64,000 nt of DNA from an uncultured Atopobium sp. (GCA_937997345.1 CALKTD010000023.1:39269-103268); one strand, 5' to 3'; shown: positions 1 to 8,894, counted from the first letter of the stretch. Program-made: numbers and translations. The notes: generated from the letters alone by a model not told the origin.

Positions 1-33
1 TTGGTTTAGCAACGCTGTAGTGGTCTTGTAGTA

Positions 34-70
34 CTGTGGCAGCCTTGCATTGCTGTGGCAGCCTTGCATT
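34..70. repeat. 18-bp tandem direct repeat
   Basis: CTGTGGCAGCCTTGCATT occurs at 34-51 and again, exactly, at 53-70, with one base between the copies (19-bp period). It lies about 80 bases upstream of truA. The array may extend left of the window, so its full copy number cannot be seen. No function can be assigned. Confidence 0.85.
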
Positions 71-149
71 CAGCAGCTACAATGAGTGCGTCAACTTTGA
101 GCCTACGATACAATCACTCTAGTCGGCACAAGTCATTTCAGGGAGCTTC

Positions 150-1046
150 ATGAACTCAGAAACATCACAAAACATTGCATCAAATTGCAGTTTTGATGCA
201 TGCGAGGAGTCTTCGGCTGAGCCTTCAGTTCCTGAGGCTCTCGCTGATACCTCTTCTGAGCCTGAAGCTACGCTTGTCATCCAGTTAGGTTATCGCGGCG
301 CTGCATTCTGCGGCTTTGCCGAGCAGCCCACCCAGCGCACCGTGGCAGGTGACCTTCGCCGCGCACTCGAGATCGTTTTGCGCAGAAAAGTTGAGCTCAC
401 CTGCGCGGGCAGAACCGACGCCGGCGTGCATGCCCAGGCCCAGTACGTGAGCCTGCCTGTGTATGGCACTGAGCTGGCACTGCCTGGCGAGAAACTCGTC
501 CGCTCGCTTACCGCTCTGACCGACGATGACATCTCTATCCGACAACTCTTCCGTGCCCCACAGGGCTTCTCGGCACGCTTTGATGCCCAGGCTCGCTCGT
601 ATCGCTATCGCATTTGTGCAGGTAGCGCTCGTCCTGTGCTGGGCTGGGACCACGTATGGTGGTACAACAGCCACTTGGACGTTGATCTTATGGATAAGGC
701 GGCGCAGGCGCTGGTAGGAGAGCACGATTTCAAGAGCTTCTGCAAGGCAATTTCTGCCGAGGGCAAGCCAACGCATCGTTTTGTGGAGCGCCTTACCGTT
801 GAAGAAATTGAAGAGGCTAGCGAGAAACTCATTGCAGTTGATATTACGGGCAACGCTTTCTTGCATAACATGGTACGCACGATTGTGGGCACGCTAGTTG
901 AGATTGGCCGAGGTCACAGGCCTGTTGAGTGGATCGACGAGGTTCTAGCCGCCCAGAATAGAATTGCTGCTGGCAGTTGTGCGCCTGCTCAGGGCCTCAC
1001 GTTTGTGAGCGTTCGCTATCCAGAGGGCGTTTTGCAACCCTGGTAG
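150..1046 (+). CDS. truA: tRNA pseudouridine synthase A
   Basis: Converts uridines 38-40 in the tRNA anticodon arm to pseudouridine in the cytosol. The family signature GRTDAGVHA carries the catalytic Asp at about residue 91. The N-terminal LGYRGAAFCGFAEQP stretch and the C-terminal FLHNMVRTIVGTLVEIGRG motif also match TruA. The 298 residues are longer than the usual 245-270 because about 40 acidic, Ser/Glu-rich residues precede the conserved start. A GGGAG element lies a few bases upstream of the ATG. The window begins too close to show whether it follows ribosomal protein genes, its common place in Gram-positive bacteria. Identification is secure; the N-terminal extension could be shorter in reality. 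Confidence 0.95.
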   Translation: MNSETSQNIASNCSFDACEESSAEPSVPEALADTSSEPEATLVIQLGYRGAAFCGFAEQPTQRTVAGDLRRALEIVLRRKVELTCAGRTDAGVHAQAQYVSLPVYGTELALPGEKLVRSLTALTDDDISIRQLFRAPQGFSARFDAQARSYRYRICAGSARPVLGWDHVWWYNSHLDVDLMDKAAQALVGEHDFKSFCKAISAEGKPTHRFVERLTVEEIEEASEKLIAVDITGNAFLHNMVRTIVGTLVEIGRGHRPVEWIDEVLAAQNRIAAGSCAPAQGLTFVSVRYPEGVLQPW

Positions 1047-1243
1047 CGCTTTCGGTTCCTTGATTGCGTTACAGTTTCTGTGTGCTAATCCAGCTTCATC
1101 GATCTTCTTGCGCCGTTTACGAAGTCTTTTCTACCACTTGTATTGTGTGCGGTGGTTTCCCTCGCAAAGTAATAGCATCATAGAAGAGAGCGTCTTTTTA
1201 GGAGCTCTTGCAGAACTGATGTACAGTGAGGCAGGGAGCCAGT

Positions 1244-1984
1244 ATGTTTAGGAAAAGAGAAAGATTTGAGCGCAGCGATGTTCCGCGTGAGAATCCTTAT
1301 ACCAACGTGATTGGCCTTGCCGTAATTGCCATTGTTGCCGTGCTTGTAGGCATAGTTGTTGTTACTATTTGGGACCGCGTTCAACTTGAGTCTCACCTGG
1401 GAGATCATGGGCTTAACAAGGCTGTAAAGAGCCAGAGCGTTTCAGGCAATCCAGACGGTACTACACAATCTGATGATGACTTTCTTACCTATGCCGTTAT
1501 CAGCACAAATTCGCTCAAGGCAGGGGAGTCAACGCTTCAGTCTGTACAGCTTTTGGTTATTGATCGCACGCAGGGAACCGGCCATATAGTGTCTATTCCT
1601 ACTGATGTTTATGCAGAAGTAGATTCAAACGCTAAAACACTGGCAGATATTTATAAAGATGACGGCCAGAGTGCTTTTGTTAGCGCACTTGCTTCTATCA
1701 CCAATATTAAGATTACGCACGTTATCATTGCCACAGATGATGTGTGGGAGAAAATCTCGGCACTTTCTGGTTCGGGCGCTCGCTCACTGGTAAGCAATGC
1801 TTCCAGCCTATTGTCTTCAATGATTACCGATATGAAGCCCAATCAGCTTCTTGAGCTTGCAGAGATTGTGCAGCCAATTGGCGTGTCTAATCTTGAGCAC
1901 GATGAAGCTCCTGTTGTTGAAGGTTCAAGTGGCGCTACCGTTGACGCTACGGCCTTAGGAAAGCTTGTTGGCATGCTCGTATAG
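1244..1984 (+). CDS. Degenerate LytR-CpsA-Psr-like membrane protein
   Basis: A 246-residue protein with a basic N-terminus (FRKRERFERSD), one membrane segment at about residues 24-47 and an exported domain. The domain has hallmarks of the LCP fold: a VQLLVIDRTQGTGHIVSIPTDVY strand-turn-strand and a later NIKITHVIIATDDVWEKI segment. Active LCP enzymes transfer glycopolymers from lipid carriers to the wall and use conserved Arg residues, including one in SIPRD. Here that position is Thr (SIPTD) and the RxD(T) segment is absent, so it may bind rather than catalyse. I chose ATG 1244 because GGGAG precedes it; an in-frame GTG lies at 1226. Family assignment is by motif recall and is moderate. Neighbouring glycosyltransferases fit an envelope role. 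Confidence 0.6.
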   Translation: MFRKRERFERSDVPRENPYTNVIGLAVIAIVAVLVGIVVVTIWDRVQLESHLGDHGLNKAVKSQSVSGNPDGTTQSDDDFLTYAVISTNSLKAGESTLQSVQLLVIDRTQGTGHIVSIPTDVYAEVDSNAKTLADIYKDDGQSAFVSALASITNIKITHVIIATDDVWEKISALSGSGARSLVSNASSLLSSMITDMKPNQLLELAEIVQPIGVSNLEHDEAPVVEGSSGATVDATALGKLVGMLV

Positions 1985-2156
1985 ACGTTATGGGTGTTGT
2001 GTGTAGCGCTGTCCCTACAAAACAGGTCAGATGTCCACATAACAGCAGCTAAACACGTTGTGTGGAGAGATTTTGATAGAATAAAAATGACTTTTTAATT
2101 CACTTTTTATAGGTAAACTGGTATCTAAAATTTAGGACCAGTTTGGGGGATGTGGA

Positions 2157-3197
2157 ATGCACGAGCGCTCATACAATCCACATATGATTTCGGTTCTCAT
2201 GGCCGCTGATAATGATGCTGATGCTATTAGAACGGTAATTAGGCAACTTCAAGAGCAGACATACCCTCATTGGGAGCTCATCATTGTTGACAACAGCTCC
2301 GATCCCCAGATTGCCCGTATGTTAGATAACCTTGCAAATCAAGAACCTCGTTTAGATGTCTTGTGTCAATCGGGCATTAGCCATTTTGTTGCGCTTGAGA
2401 TTGCTCAGGGTCGTGCTCGCGGAGCCTATACGCTTACCACTGAGCCTTCTTATAGGTTTAATTCCCACGTTTTGCAGGAGCTTTATTCTGTAGCTACCGC
2501 TTTGGGTCCTGTTAGTTCACCTAAAGCGGCTGATATTGTTATTGCGCACATGAAAACTGCCAATGCGCCTATGGAATGCAAAAAGGCTTTTGGTTCAAAA
2601 GCTTCTGCATTGTTGCAGGTATTTGACGAGTCGCAGCTTCCTTATTTGACGTCTATGAGCGGAAAACTGTGCTCAACGCGCATTTTGACCGAGATTAAGC
2701 ATGAGCCAGAAACTGATGGCGAGTGCAATTTTGTTGGCTATTGCTTTGAGATTGCAAAACATGTTACGTACGCCCCAGAAGCAATTTTTGTTGATGTACC
2801 AGCGGAATCTTCTGAGGAAGAAAAAACTATTGCCGCTTCTATGGACAAACTTACTCAGGAGCGTCAGGCGCTCATGGCTCTCACCAGACATCTTGGCTTT
2901 GCAAACTCTAAAAAAGTTCAAAAGTTGATTAGTCGTTACCTGATCAGCAAACTTCTTAAAAGCATGTATCCTGCGTTCAATGGAGAATCCCAGCTCAGTC
3001 ATGAGGAAAAAGAAAACTTCATCGTCAAGATTCTTTCTAATCCTGTAGCGTACCTTATTGTCACTGAAGCAACTTCTCCACGACTGGTAGCTCATGCCTT
3101 ACTTGGTGCTATTTTGTCTACCACAACACGAGCTCGCTATGCCTATGTACGCAGAGCCGTATGGTATGCACGTTTTATGCGCATTTCACTTGTATAA
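2157..3197 (+). CDS. Family 2 glycosyltransferase-like protein
   Basis: The N-terminal ~110 residues read as a GT-A nucleotide-sugar binding domain: ISVLMAADNDADAIRTVIRQLQEQTYPHWELIIVDNSS is the usual first strand, helix and nucleotide-binding Asp. The DxD or EDD metal-binding motif expected near residue 100 is not there (LTTEPSYRF instead), and the remaining 230 residues are not recognised. It may be a divergent or inactive transferase. A GGGGGA element precedes ATG 2157; ATG 2184 is an alternative that would begin right at the conserved strand. It converges with the next glycosyltransferase. Activity and substrate cannot be read from the sequence. Confidence 0.6.
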   Translation: MHERSYNPHMISVLMAADNDADAIRTVIRQLQEQTYPHWELIIVDNSSDPQIARMLDNLANQEPRLDVLCQSGISHFVALEIAQGRARGAYTLTTEPSYRFNSHVLQELYSVATALGPVSSPKAADIVIAHMKTANAPMECKKAFGSKASALLQVFDESQLPYLTSMSGKLCSTRILTEIKHEPETDGECNFVGYCFEIAKHVTYAPEAIFVDVPAESSEEEKTIAASMDKLTQERQALMALTRHLGFANSKKVQKLISRYLISKLLKSMYPAFNGESQLSHEEKENFIVKILSNPVAYLIVTEATSPRLVAHALLGAILSTTTRARYAYVRRAVWYARFMRISLV

Positions 3198-3290
3198 GCT
3201 GCAGCGACATATAAGTAGCATCAAAATTTGAGCGTGTGATTTTAGAGTAGCCTGGCAATTTGTGTTTAGAGCTAGTCTTTAAAGCCAGCT

Positions 3291-4457
3291 TTAGTGCCTG
3301 TCCATGAGCGACTTAAACGTCTGTGCTATACCGTCATTTTTGACGCGGAAGAATCCCTCTTTGGCTAGATATGCATAGCGTGCAAACTTGTCATCTTTTG
3401 GCAAAGCAATGCCTTGCACTTGCGCAAAGAAAGCTTTCCCAGAGCTTGAGATTGCCGGGTTTTCAAATACGCGCTTTGCATCCATACGCGCAAAACTCTT
3501 GGCGAGAAGATCGTGCACTTCTGAGTCAGCCTCACCTGCAGCATCATGTTCTTCTCGCCAGGTAAGCGCGTCTTTTGTAAGTAGCGCATAGTTGATACCA
3601 CGCAGTGTGAGCGCGTTGAGCACTACGTCTGAGGTGATGTTGCGTGCGTCCACAACATCCATCATGTCGTTCCAGCGCTCAAGCGGAATTTTAGGTTGAC
3701 GCTGCGCAAAGGTAGCGGCTTCCGCATAGCCATTCTCGCGATAGTTGTAGAGCGCAGAGTCTGTGTACACCAGTCGAGCTCCGCAGCAATGCGAGGCAAT
3801 GAGGAAGGGGTTATCTACCCAGCCTGCACCAGGGATTTCTTTGAAGTTGATGTTGTTCTGGGTCAAGAATTCCTTGCGATAGAGTGCCGTCCAAATGGCT
3901 GGATGGTGTAACAGAAGCTGTGCCATCTGATCAATTAAACAAGGCTGTAGCTTGGGTTTAACGCGGCCCTTATAAGCGCAGGGAACTCTGTACTCGGCAG
4001 CGCCGGCAGCTCCTTTGAACTGCGACTTTGCTCCTGCTCGGCCGTTTTTCTGGTTACCAAACACGCGCCAATAGGTAGAGCGGGCAATATCTACTTGGCC
4101 TTCTCCATCATTTGCCTGGATAAGATCAACAAGCTCTTGAACCATGGTTGGCTCAAGGTAATCGTCAGGCTCAACTATACCCACCCATGAGCCGTGAGCT
4201 GCGGCAATGCCACGATTACATGTTGCTCCGTAGCCCTCATTTTCTTTGTCAATGATGACAATACGTCCATCACGGGCAGCATATGCTTTCAAAAGAGCTA
4301 AAGACGAGTCTGTTGAGCCATCGTTTAAGCAGATAATCTCCAGGTTTGTGTAGCTCTGCGATTGAATACTTGCTAGGCATTGCTCCAGATAGTCTGCAAC
4401 GTTGTATATGGGCACAACAAGAGAAACCAAAGGTTGGTGGTTTTGAGCGTGACTCAT
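3291..4457 (-). CDS. Family 2 glycosyltransferase
   Basis: A canonical GT2 transferase of 388 residues. The N-terminus has PLVSLVVPIYNVADYLEQCLASIQSQSYTNLEIICLNDGSTD, then NEGYGATCNRGIAAAHGSW and the metal-binding EPDDY at about residue 98. It would move a sugar from a nucleotide donor to a surface polysaccharide or protein in the cytosol or at the membrane. The C-terminal 180 residues are a helical acceptor-specific region with no membrane segment. An AAAGGAG site sits just upstream of the start on the minus strand. It is convergent with the 2157 gene and divergent from the 4531 gene. Donor and acceptor are unknown. Confidence 0.85.
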   Translation of the reverse strand: MSHAQNHQPLVSLVVPIYNVADYLEQCLASIQSQSYTNLEIICLNDGSTDSSLALLKAYAARDGRIVIIDKENEGYGATCNRGIAAAHGSWVGIVEPDDYLEPTMVQELVDLIQANDGEGQVDIARSTYWRVFGNQKNGRAGAKSQFKGAAGAAEYRVPCAYKGRVKPKLQPCLIDQMAQLLLHHPAIWTALYRKEFLTQNNINFKEIPGAGWVDNPFLIASHCCGARLVYTDSALYNYRENGYAEAATFAQRQPKIPLERWNDMMDVVDARNITSDVVLNALTLRGINYALLTKDALTWREEHDAAGEADSEVHDLLAKSFARMDAKRVFENPAISSSGKAFFAQVQGIALPKDDKFARYAYLAKEGFFRVKNDGIAQTFKSLMDRH

Positions 4458-4530
4458 CTAAACTCCTTTTGATTGCTGCTTTATACTATATAGGCATCAA
4501 CCCACTCACGAAGTTACATTTTGAGGAAAT

Positions 4531-5520
4531 ATGAAGCGCACCGCTCTTGTCATAGTTACCTTTAAACGCCAGGAACTGCTTTCCAACCTGCTTAATTCTA
4601 TTACGCAGCTCACGCAGGCTCCATGGCGCATCATTGTTGTGGACAACGAGAACTCCTCTGAGACGTCCTCGCTTGTGTCTGAGTTTTCCGAGAAGGTCAA
4701 AACCATGTGGGGAGAAACCACCGAAGATCCTGATGCTCACGGTGGCACTAATCGCGTGTGTTATGTACCTATGGAGCAAAACACTGGCGGTTCCGGCGGC
4801 TTCTCTGAGGGTGTGCGTGTAGGCTATGAGCTGGGTGCTGAGTGGTTCTGGGTTATGGACGATGACGTAGCCGTGCTGCCTGATGGTCTTGATAAGCTTG
4901 ACGCATGGTCAGACAAAGCGGAGGTTATTCAAGGTCAGCGCTACGATTTTGATGGCGGTCCTTTCTTCTGGCAGTATCGCTTTAGCACTGCCTTGGGCAT
5001 CTATAATCCGCTGGCAAAGGCTGGCTTTGACGGTGTGCCTTATCGTGAGTGCAATGTTATGTGCTTTGAGGGTGCTTGCTTTAAGCGTTCTGTAGTGCAG
5101 AAGATTGGTCTACCTGATGCGCGCTTCTTTATCTATTGGGACGATGCTTTGTATGGTTATTTAGCCAGCAAGGTAACGCAGCCTATTTTGATTTCAGACT
5201 TTGTCCTTTCAAGATGTCGAGAAGTTCCTGGTCAGAGTATTGGTTCTGTGCGCCAGCTTAATTCAACCTCTGATATGACGCGCTACTACATCACACGTAA
5301 CCGCGGCTATATTGCCCGTTACTTCCAAGTTCATGGTGATTACAATCCTGTGCTCTTTGGTGTTGGTACTGCGCTGACCTTTGCAAAAGAGATTATTCGA
5401 CTCATTTTGGTAGATAGAGCGCACTTCTCGTCTGGCCTTTCTCGCCTTATAAAAGGCTGGAAGGATGCACGCCTTATCTATAAAGATGCAACCTGGCGTC
5501 CACAGCCTCCATTAGATTAG
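4531..5520 (+). CDS. Galactofuranosyltransferase-like GT2 enzyme
   Basis: A 329-residue GT2 protein. The order ALVIVTFKRQELLSNLL, IIVVDNENS, NTGGSGGFSEGV and WFWVMDDDVAVLPDG is the pattern of GlfT-type galactofuranosyl and some rhamnosyl transferases, with DDD as metal site. A late WDD (IYWDDALYGY) supplies the likely catalytic base. GAGGAAAT precedes the ATG. It is transcribed divergently from the 3291-4457 transferase across a 73-bp gap and ends in a strong terminator. It probably builds a cell-surface glycan; the galactofuranose link is an inference from motif shape only. Confidence 0.75.
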   Translation: MKRTALVIVTFKRQELLSNLLNSITQLTQAPWRIIVVDNENSSETSSLVSEFSEKVKTMWGETTEDPDAHGGTNRVCYVPMEQNTGGSGGFSEGVRVGYELGAEWFWVMDDDVAVLPDGLDKLDAWSDKAEVIQGQRYDFDGGPFFWQYRFSTALGIYNPLAKAGFDGVPYRECNVMCFEGACFKRSVVQKIGLPDARFFIYWDDALYGYLASKVTQPILISDFVLSRCREVPGQSIGSVRQLNSTSDMTRYYITRNRGYIARYFQVHGDYNPVLFGVGTALTFAKEIIRLILVDRAHFSSGLSRLIKGWKDARLIYKDATWRPQPPLD

Positions 5521-5525
5521 TTATC

Positions 5526-5553
5526 AAAGCCGACAGTTTGTGTCGGCTTTTTT
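5526..5553 (+). terminator. Intrinsic terminator after GT2 gene
   Basis: A 10-bp perfect stem AAAGCCGACA / TGTCGGCTTT with a 5-base loop, followed by a T run, lies six bases after the stop at 5520. It isolates the glycosyltransferase from nrdD. Confidence 0.93.
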
Positions 5554-5762
5554 AATCCCCAAACGCTCAACAAAAGTGAGCACTGAGTGGCGAATTGTGA
5601 CGCATTTGTGAAAGGCGATGAATGCCTACATACAAAAAATCGAATTACTTTTTGACCATTAATAAATTTTGTAATTAGCGAAGTTTCTAGCTAATTTTCT
5701 ACCTGCAGAGATATTGGTTGCCGCAACGTGTCAATACATAATTTTGTATTCGTGTGGAAATT

Positions 5763-5778
5763 TTACAATATATTGTTA
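5763..5778 (+). promoter_or_regulatory. NrdR box 1 candidate
   Basis: TTACAATATATTGTTA has a perfect 12-bp palindromic core ACAATATATTGT. It agrees well with the NrdR consensus (acaCwATATwGtgt type). NrdR is the ATP/dATP-sensing repressor of ribonucleotide reductase genes. The centre lies 32 bp from that of the second box, about three helical turns. Confidence 0.7.
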
Positions 5779-5794
5779 TAGTTCTCGAACCCAA

Positions 5795-5810
5795 ACACTA
5801 TAAGTTGTGG
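5795..5810 (+). promoter_or_regulatory. NrdR box 2 candidate
   Basis: ACACTATAAGTTGTGG matches the NrdR box closely on its left half (ACACTATA) and loosely on the right. NrdR operators usually come in pairs about 31-32 bp centre to centre, which is the spacing seen with 5763-5778. It lies about 135 bases before the nrdD start. Confidence 0.7.
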
Positions 5811-5943
5811 CATAGTAGTTCCCATCACACAAGCGGGTTCCCAATCACTTCGCTTAGGCAAAAGCTTAGGAACCGCAGTGATAATCCAATTAAACACGCA
5901 TGAAAGCGTTGCTTTCACCAACGTTTGTTCAAGGAGTTTGCAC

Positions 5944-8166
5944 ATGAAGATTATCAAGCGCAATGGCTCAGAGGTCACCTTCGAGGTTGAGAAGATTGTT
6001 AACGCAATCGCTAAGGCTAACGCAGAGGTCCCTGAGGATCAGCGCCTGACTGAGCGTGAGATTCAGTTTGCTTCTCTCAACGTTACCGATGAGTGTGAGA
6101 AGGCTGGACACACCGTCACCGTCGAGGAGGTCCAGGACCTTGTCGAGGATCAGCTCATGGCTCTTGACCGCTTTGAGGTTGCTCGTAAGTACATCATTTA
6201 CCGCTACATCCAGAACCAGAAGCGTCATAAGAACACCACTGATGACAAGATTCTGTCTCTGATTGAGTGCAACAACGAGGAAGTCAAGCAGGAGAACTCC
6301 AACAAGAACCCTACCGTTGTTTCTGTTCAGCGTGACTACATGGCTGGTGAGGTTTCTAAGGACCTCGTTCAGCGTGAGCTTCTTCCAGAGGACATTGTTG
6401 CTGCTCACAATGAGGGTCTCATCCACTTCCACGATTCCGATTACTTTGCACAGCACATGCACAACTGTGACCTCATTAACCTTGATGACATGCTGCAGAA
6501 CGGCACTGTTATCTCCGGTACTCTGATCGAGCGTCCACACAGCTTCTCCACTGCATGCAACATTGCAACTCAGATCATTGCTCAGGTAGCATCCTGTCAG
6601 TACGGTGGTCAGTCCATCTCCCTGGCTCACCTTGCTCCTTTTGTTGATGTTTCTCGTAAGAAGATTCGCAAGACCGTTATGGAGGAGATGAACTCCGTTG
6701 GTGTTGAGCTCTCTGCTGAGCAGCTCAACGAGATGGTTGAGAAGCGCCTTCGTGATGAGGTTTCTCGTGGCGTTCAGACCATTCAGTATCAGGTAGTCAC
6801 TTTGATGACCACCAACGGTCAGGCTCCTTTCATCACCGTCTTCATGTATCTCAACGAGGCAAAGAATGAGCAGGAGAAGCAGGACCTTGCACTCATCATT
6901 GAGGAGATGCTCCGTCAGCGTTACCAGGGCGTAAAGAATGAGGAGGGTGTCTGGATTACTCCTGCATTCCCTAAGCTTATCTACGTTCTTGAAGAGGATA
7001 ACGTTTACGAGGATTCCAAGTACTACTACCTCACTCAGATGGCTGCAAAGTGCACCGCTCGTCGTCTTGTCCCTGACTACATTTCTGAGAAGAAGATGAA
7101 GGAGTACAAGCTTTCTAAGGGCGAGAAGGAAGGCGAGGGTGATACCTTCACCTGCATGGGTTGCCGTTCCTTCCTGACTCCAGACCGTTCTGGTAATGGC
7201 TTCAACAACGTTGCTCGCGCAAAGAACTATGAGCCAAACAAGCCTAAGTACTATGGTCGCTTCAACCAGGGTGTTGTAACCATCAACCTTCCTGACGTTG
7301 CTCTTTCTGCTGGTCGCGATATGGACAAGTTCTGGAAGATCTTTGATGAGCGTCTTGAGCTTTGCCACCGTGCACTTCGTGCTCGTCATGATCGCTTGAA
7401 GGGCACTCTGTCCGATGCTGCTCCTATCCTTTGGCAGTACGGCGCACTTGCTCGCCTGGATAAGGGTGAGGTTATCGATCCACTTCTTTACGGCGGATAC
7501 TCCACTATCTCCCTTGGTTATGCAGGTCTGTACGAGTGCGTTAAGGCTATGACTGGTCACAGCCACACCGACAAAGAGGCAACTCCATTTGCACTCCAGG
7601 TTATGCAGCATATGAATGATAAGTGCACCGAGTGGAAAGAAGCAGAGGATATTGACTATTCCCTCTACGGAACTCCTCTTGAGTCCACTACCTACAAGTT
7701 TGCTAAGGCACTTCAGCGCCGCTTTGGTGTTATCCCAGGCATTACCGACAAGGGCTACATCACTAACAGCTACCACGTCCACGTTGCAGAAGAGATTGAC
7801 GCATTCCAGAAGCTTCAGTTTGAGTCTGAGTTCCAGCGTCTTTCTCCAGGTGGAGCAATCTCTTACGTTGAGGTCCCTAACATGCAGGATAACATTGAGG
7901 CTGTTCTCAGTGTTATGCAGTTCATCTACGACCACATCATGTACGCAGAGCTCAACACCAAGTCTGACTTCTGCCAGGAGTGCGGTTATGACGGTGAGAT
8001 TCAGATTGTCGAGGAGGACGGCAAGCTGGTTTGGGAGTGCCCACACTGTGGCAACCGTGACCAGACCAAGATGAACGTTGCTCGTCGTACTTGCGGCTAC
8101 ATTGGTACCCAGTTCTGGAACCAGGGCCGTACCCAGGAGATTAAGGACCGCGTCCTTCACCTCTAA
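5944..8166 (+). CDS. nrdD: Anaerobic ribonucleoside-triphosphate reductase
   Basis: A class III ribonucleotide reductase (740 residues) that makes dNTPs without oxygen by a glycyl radical. The N-terminal ~95 residues form an ATP-cone (MKIIKRNGSEVTFEVEKI). The C-terminus has the Zn site CQEC...CPHC and the radical loop RRTCGYIG, with Gly718 as the predicted radical residue. The ATG at 5944 follows AAGGAG and begins exactly at the ATP-cone; the upstream in-frame ATG at 5878 has no such support. Codons are biased toward C-ending forms, as in highly expressed genes. The activase nrdG follows after a terminator. Two NrdR boxes upstream suggest dATP-dependent repression. Confidence 0.97.
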   Translation: MKIIKRNGSEVTFEVEKIVNAIAKANAEVPEDQRLTEREIQFASLNVTDECEKAGHTVTVEEVQDLVEDQLMALDRFEVARKYIIYRYIQNQKRHKNTTDDKILSLIECNNEEVKQENSNKNPTVVSVQRDYMAGEVSKDLVQRELLPEDIVAAHNEGLIHFHDSDYFAQHMHNCDLINLDDMLQNGTVISGTLIERPHSFSTACNIATQIIAQVASCQYGGQSISLAHLAPFVDVSRKKIRKTVMEEMNSVGVELSAEQLNEMVEKRLRDEVSRGVQTIQYQVVTLMTTNGQAPFITVFMYLNEAKNEQEKQDLALIIEEMLRQRYQGVKNEEGVWITPAFPKLIYVLEEDNVYEDSKYYYLTQMAAKCTARRLVPDYISEKKMKEYKLSKGEKEGEGDTFTCMGCRSFLTPDRSGNGFNNVARAKNYEPNKPKYYGRFNQGVVTINLPDVALSAGRDMDKFWKIFDERLELCHRALRARHDRLKGTLSDAAPILWQYGALARLDKGEVIDPLLYGGYSTISLGYAGLYECVKAMTGHSHTDKEATPFALQVMQHMNDKCTEWKEAEDIDYSLYGTPLESTTYKFAKALQRRFGVIPGITDKGYITNSYHVHVAEEIDAFQKLQFESEFQRLSPGGAISYVEVPNMQDNIEAVLSVMQFIYDHIMYAELNTKSDFCQECGYDGEIQIVEEDGKLVWECPHCGNRDQTKMNVARRTCGYIGTQFWNQGRTQEIKDRVLHL

Positions 8167-8182
8167 GTTTTAAGTACCAGAC

Positions 8183-8223
8183 AAACGAGCAGAAGAGCAC
8201 TTAAGCCCTTCTGCTCGTTTTTA
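8183..8223 (+). terminator. Intrinsic terminator after nrdD
   Basis: A 13-bp perfect stem AAACGAGCAGAAG / CTTCTGCTCGTTT with a 12-base loop is followed by TTATTAT. It separates nrdD from nrdG, so nrdG must have its own promoter or rely on read-through. Confidence 0.9.
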
Positions 8224-8279
8224 TTATCTCTATAAGGTAACATCCAAAATATGCGGAAGTTACCCATCAAAGGTTATGT

Positions 8280-8822
8280 ATGAACTATTCAAATATTAAG
8301 TTTTCAGATATTGCAAACGGTGTTGGTGTAAGAACAACCCTGTTTGTTTCAGGCTGCCGCCTGCGCTGTGAAGGCTGCTTTAATTACGAGGCGTGGGATT
8401 TCAAGAGCGGCGGAGAGTTTACTCCAGAAGTTGAGCAAGAGATTATTGACTCTCTTGCTCCTGTCTATATCAATGGTCTTTCCATTCTTGGTGGAGAGCC
8501 TTTTGAGCCAGAAAACCAAGAAGGTCTTGTTGAGTTTGTCGAGAAGGTCAGAGCTACTTATCCACAAAAGAGCATTTGGATGTATTCAGGTCACACCTGG
8601 GATCAGTTGACCGAGGGAAAGTGGCACACAGAGTATACCGATCGCATTTTGTCTTGTATTGATGTTCTTGTAGACGGTCCATGGGTTCAGAGCCTCCACG
8701 ATATTACCTTGCGTTTTAGAGGCTCTTCCAACCAGCGCCTTATTGATGTCCCTAAAACATTAGCTTCAGGAGAGATTACACTTTGGTCCGATGGCCCCAT
8801 GATGAGCTCTCGTGAGATGTAA
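8280..8822 (+). CDS. nrdG: Anaerobic RNR activating radical-SAM protein
   Basis: A 180-residue radical S-adenosylmethionine enzyme that installs the glycyl radical on NrdD. The CRLRCEGC motif (CxxxCxxC, residues ~26-33) holds the 4Fe-4S cluster, and GGEPF is the SAM-binding motif. The size and the opening NIKFSDIANGVGVRTTLFVSGC match NrdG rather than the larger pyruvate formate-lyase activase. An AAAGG element lies about 8 bases before the ATG. It is downstream of nrdD but behind a terminator, so the pair may be unequally expressed. Confidence 0.95.
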   Translation: MNYSNIKFSDIANGVGVRTTLFVSGCRLRCEGCFNYEAWDFKSGGEFTPEVEQEIIDSLAPVYINGLSILGGEPFEPENQEGLVEFVEKVRATYPQKSIWMYSGHTWDQLTEGKWHTEYTDRILSCIDVLVDGPWVQSLHDITLRFRGSSNQRLIDVPKTLASGEITLWSDGPMMSSREM

Positions 8823-8840
8823 AAGCTTCTAAGCGCAATA

Positions 8841-8871
8841 AAAAAGCCCGCGTCTGCGGGCTTTTTGTTTT
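8841..8871. terminator. Bidirectional intrinsic terminator
   Basis: An 11-bp perfect stem AAAAAGCCCGC / GCGGGCTTTTT with a 4-base loop lies between convergent nrdG and the EamA-type gene. A-rich and T-rich ends let it serve both strands. Confidence 0.93.
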
Positions 8872-8894
8872 AGGGTCGTGTTGTATATAGAGTT

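Larger units (their letters stand above)
5554..5943 (+). other. 390-bp nrdD upstream region
   Basis: No protein gene is supported here. The stretch is AT-rich and holds two NrdR-box candidates (5763-5778 and 5795-5810). It also has an imperfect palindrome AATACA-N6-TGTATT at 5733-5750 and the nrdD ribosome binding site AAGGAG near 5931. I could not pick a convincing -35/-10 pair. Confidence 0.6.

Noticed and set aside
7120..7128. Use of all GGCGAGAAG copies as evidence for an uptake motif
   Set aside because: Several in-gene copies (for example 486, 7120, 13784, 37914, 46755, 51422, 56267, 58472) encode Gly-Glu-Lys and may reflect codon use; the claim rests on the extended 12-mers and intergenic copies.
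5968..8160. A 730-codon open frame antisense to nrdD
   Set aside because: It mirrors nrdD almost end to end, has no family features and arises from the strong codon bias of nrdD. The glycyl radical, zinc and ATP-cone motifs are all on the plus strand.
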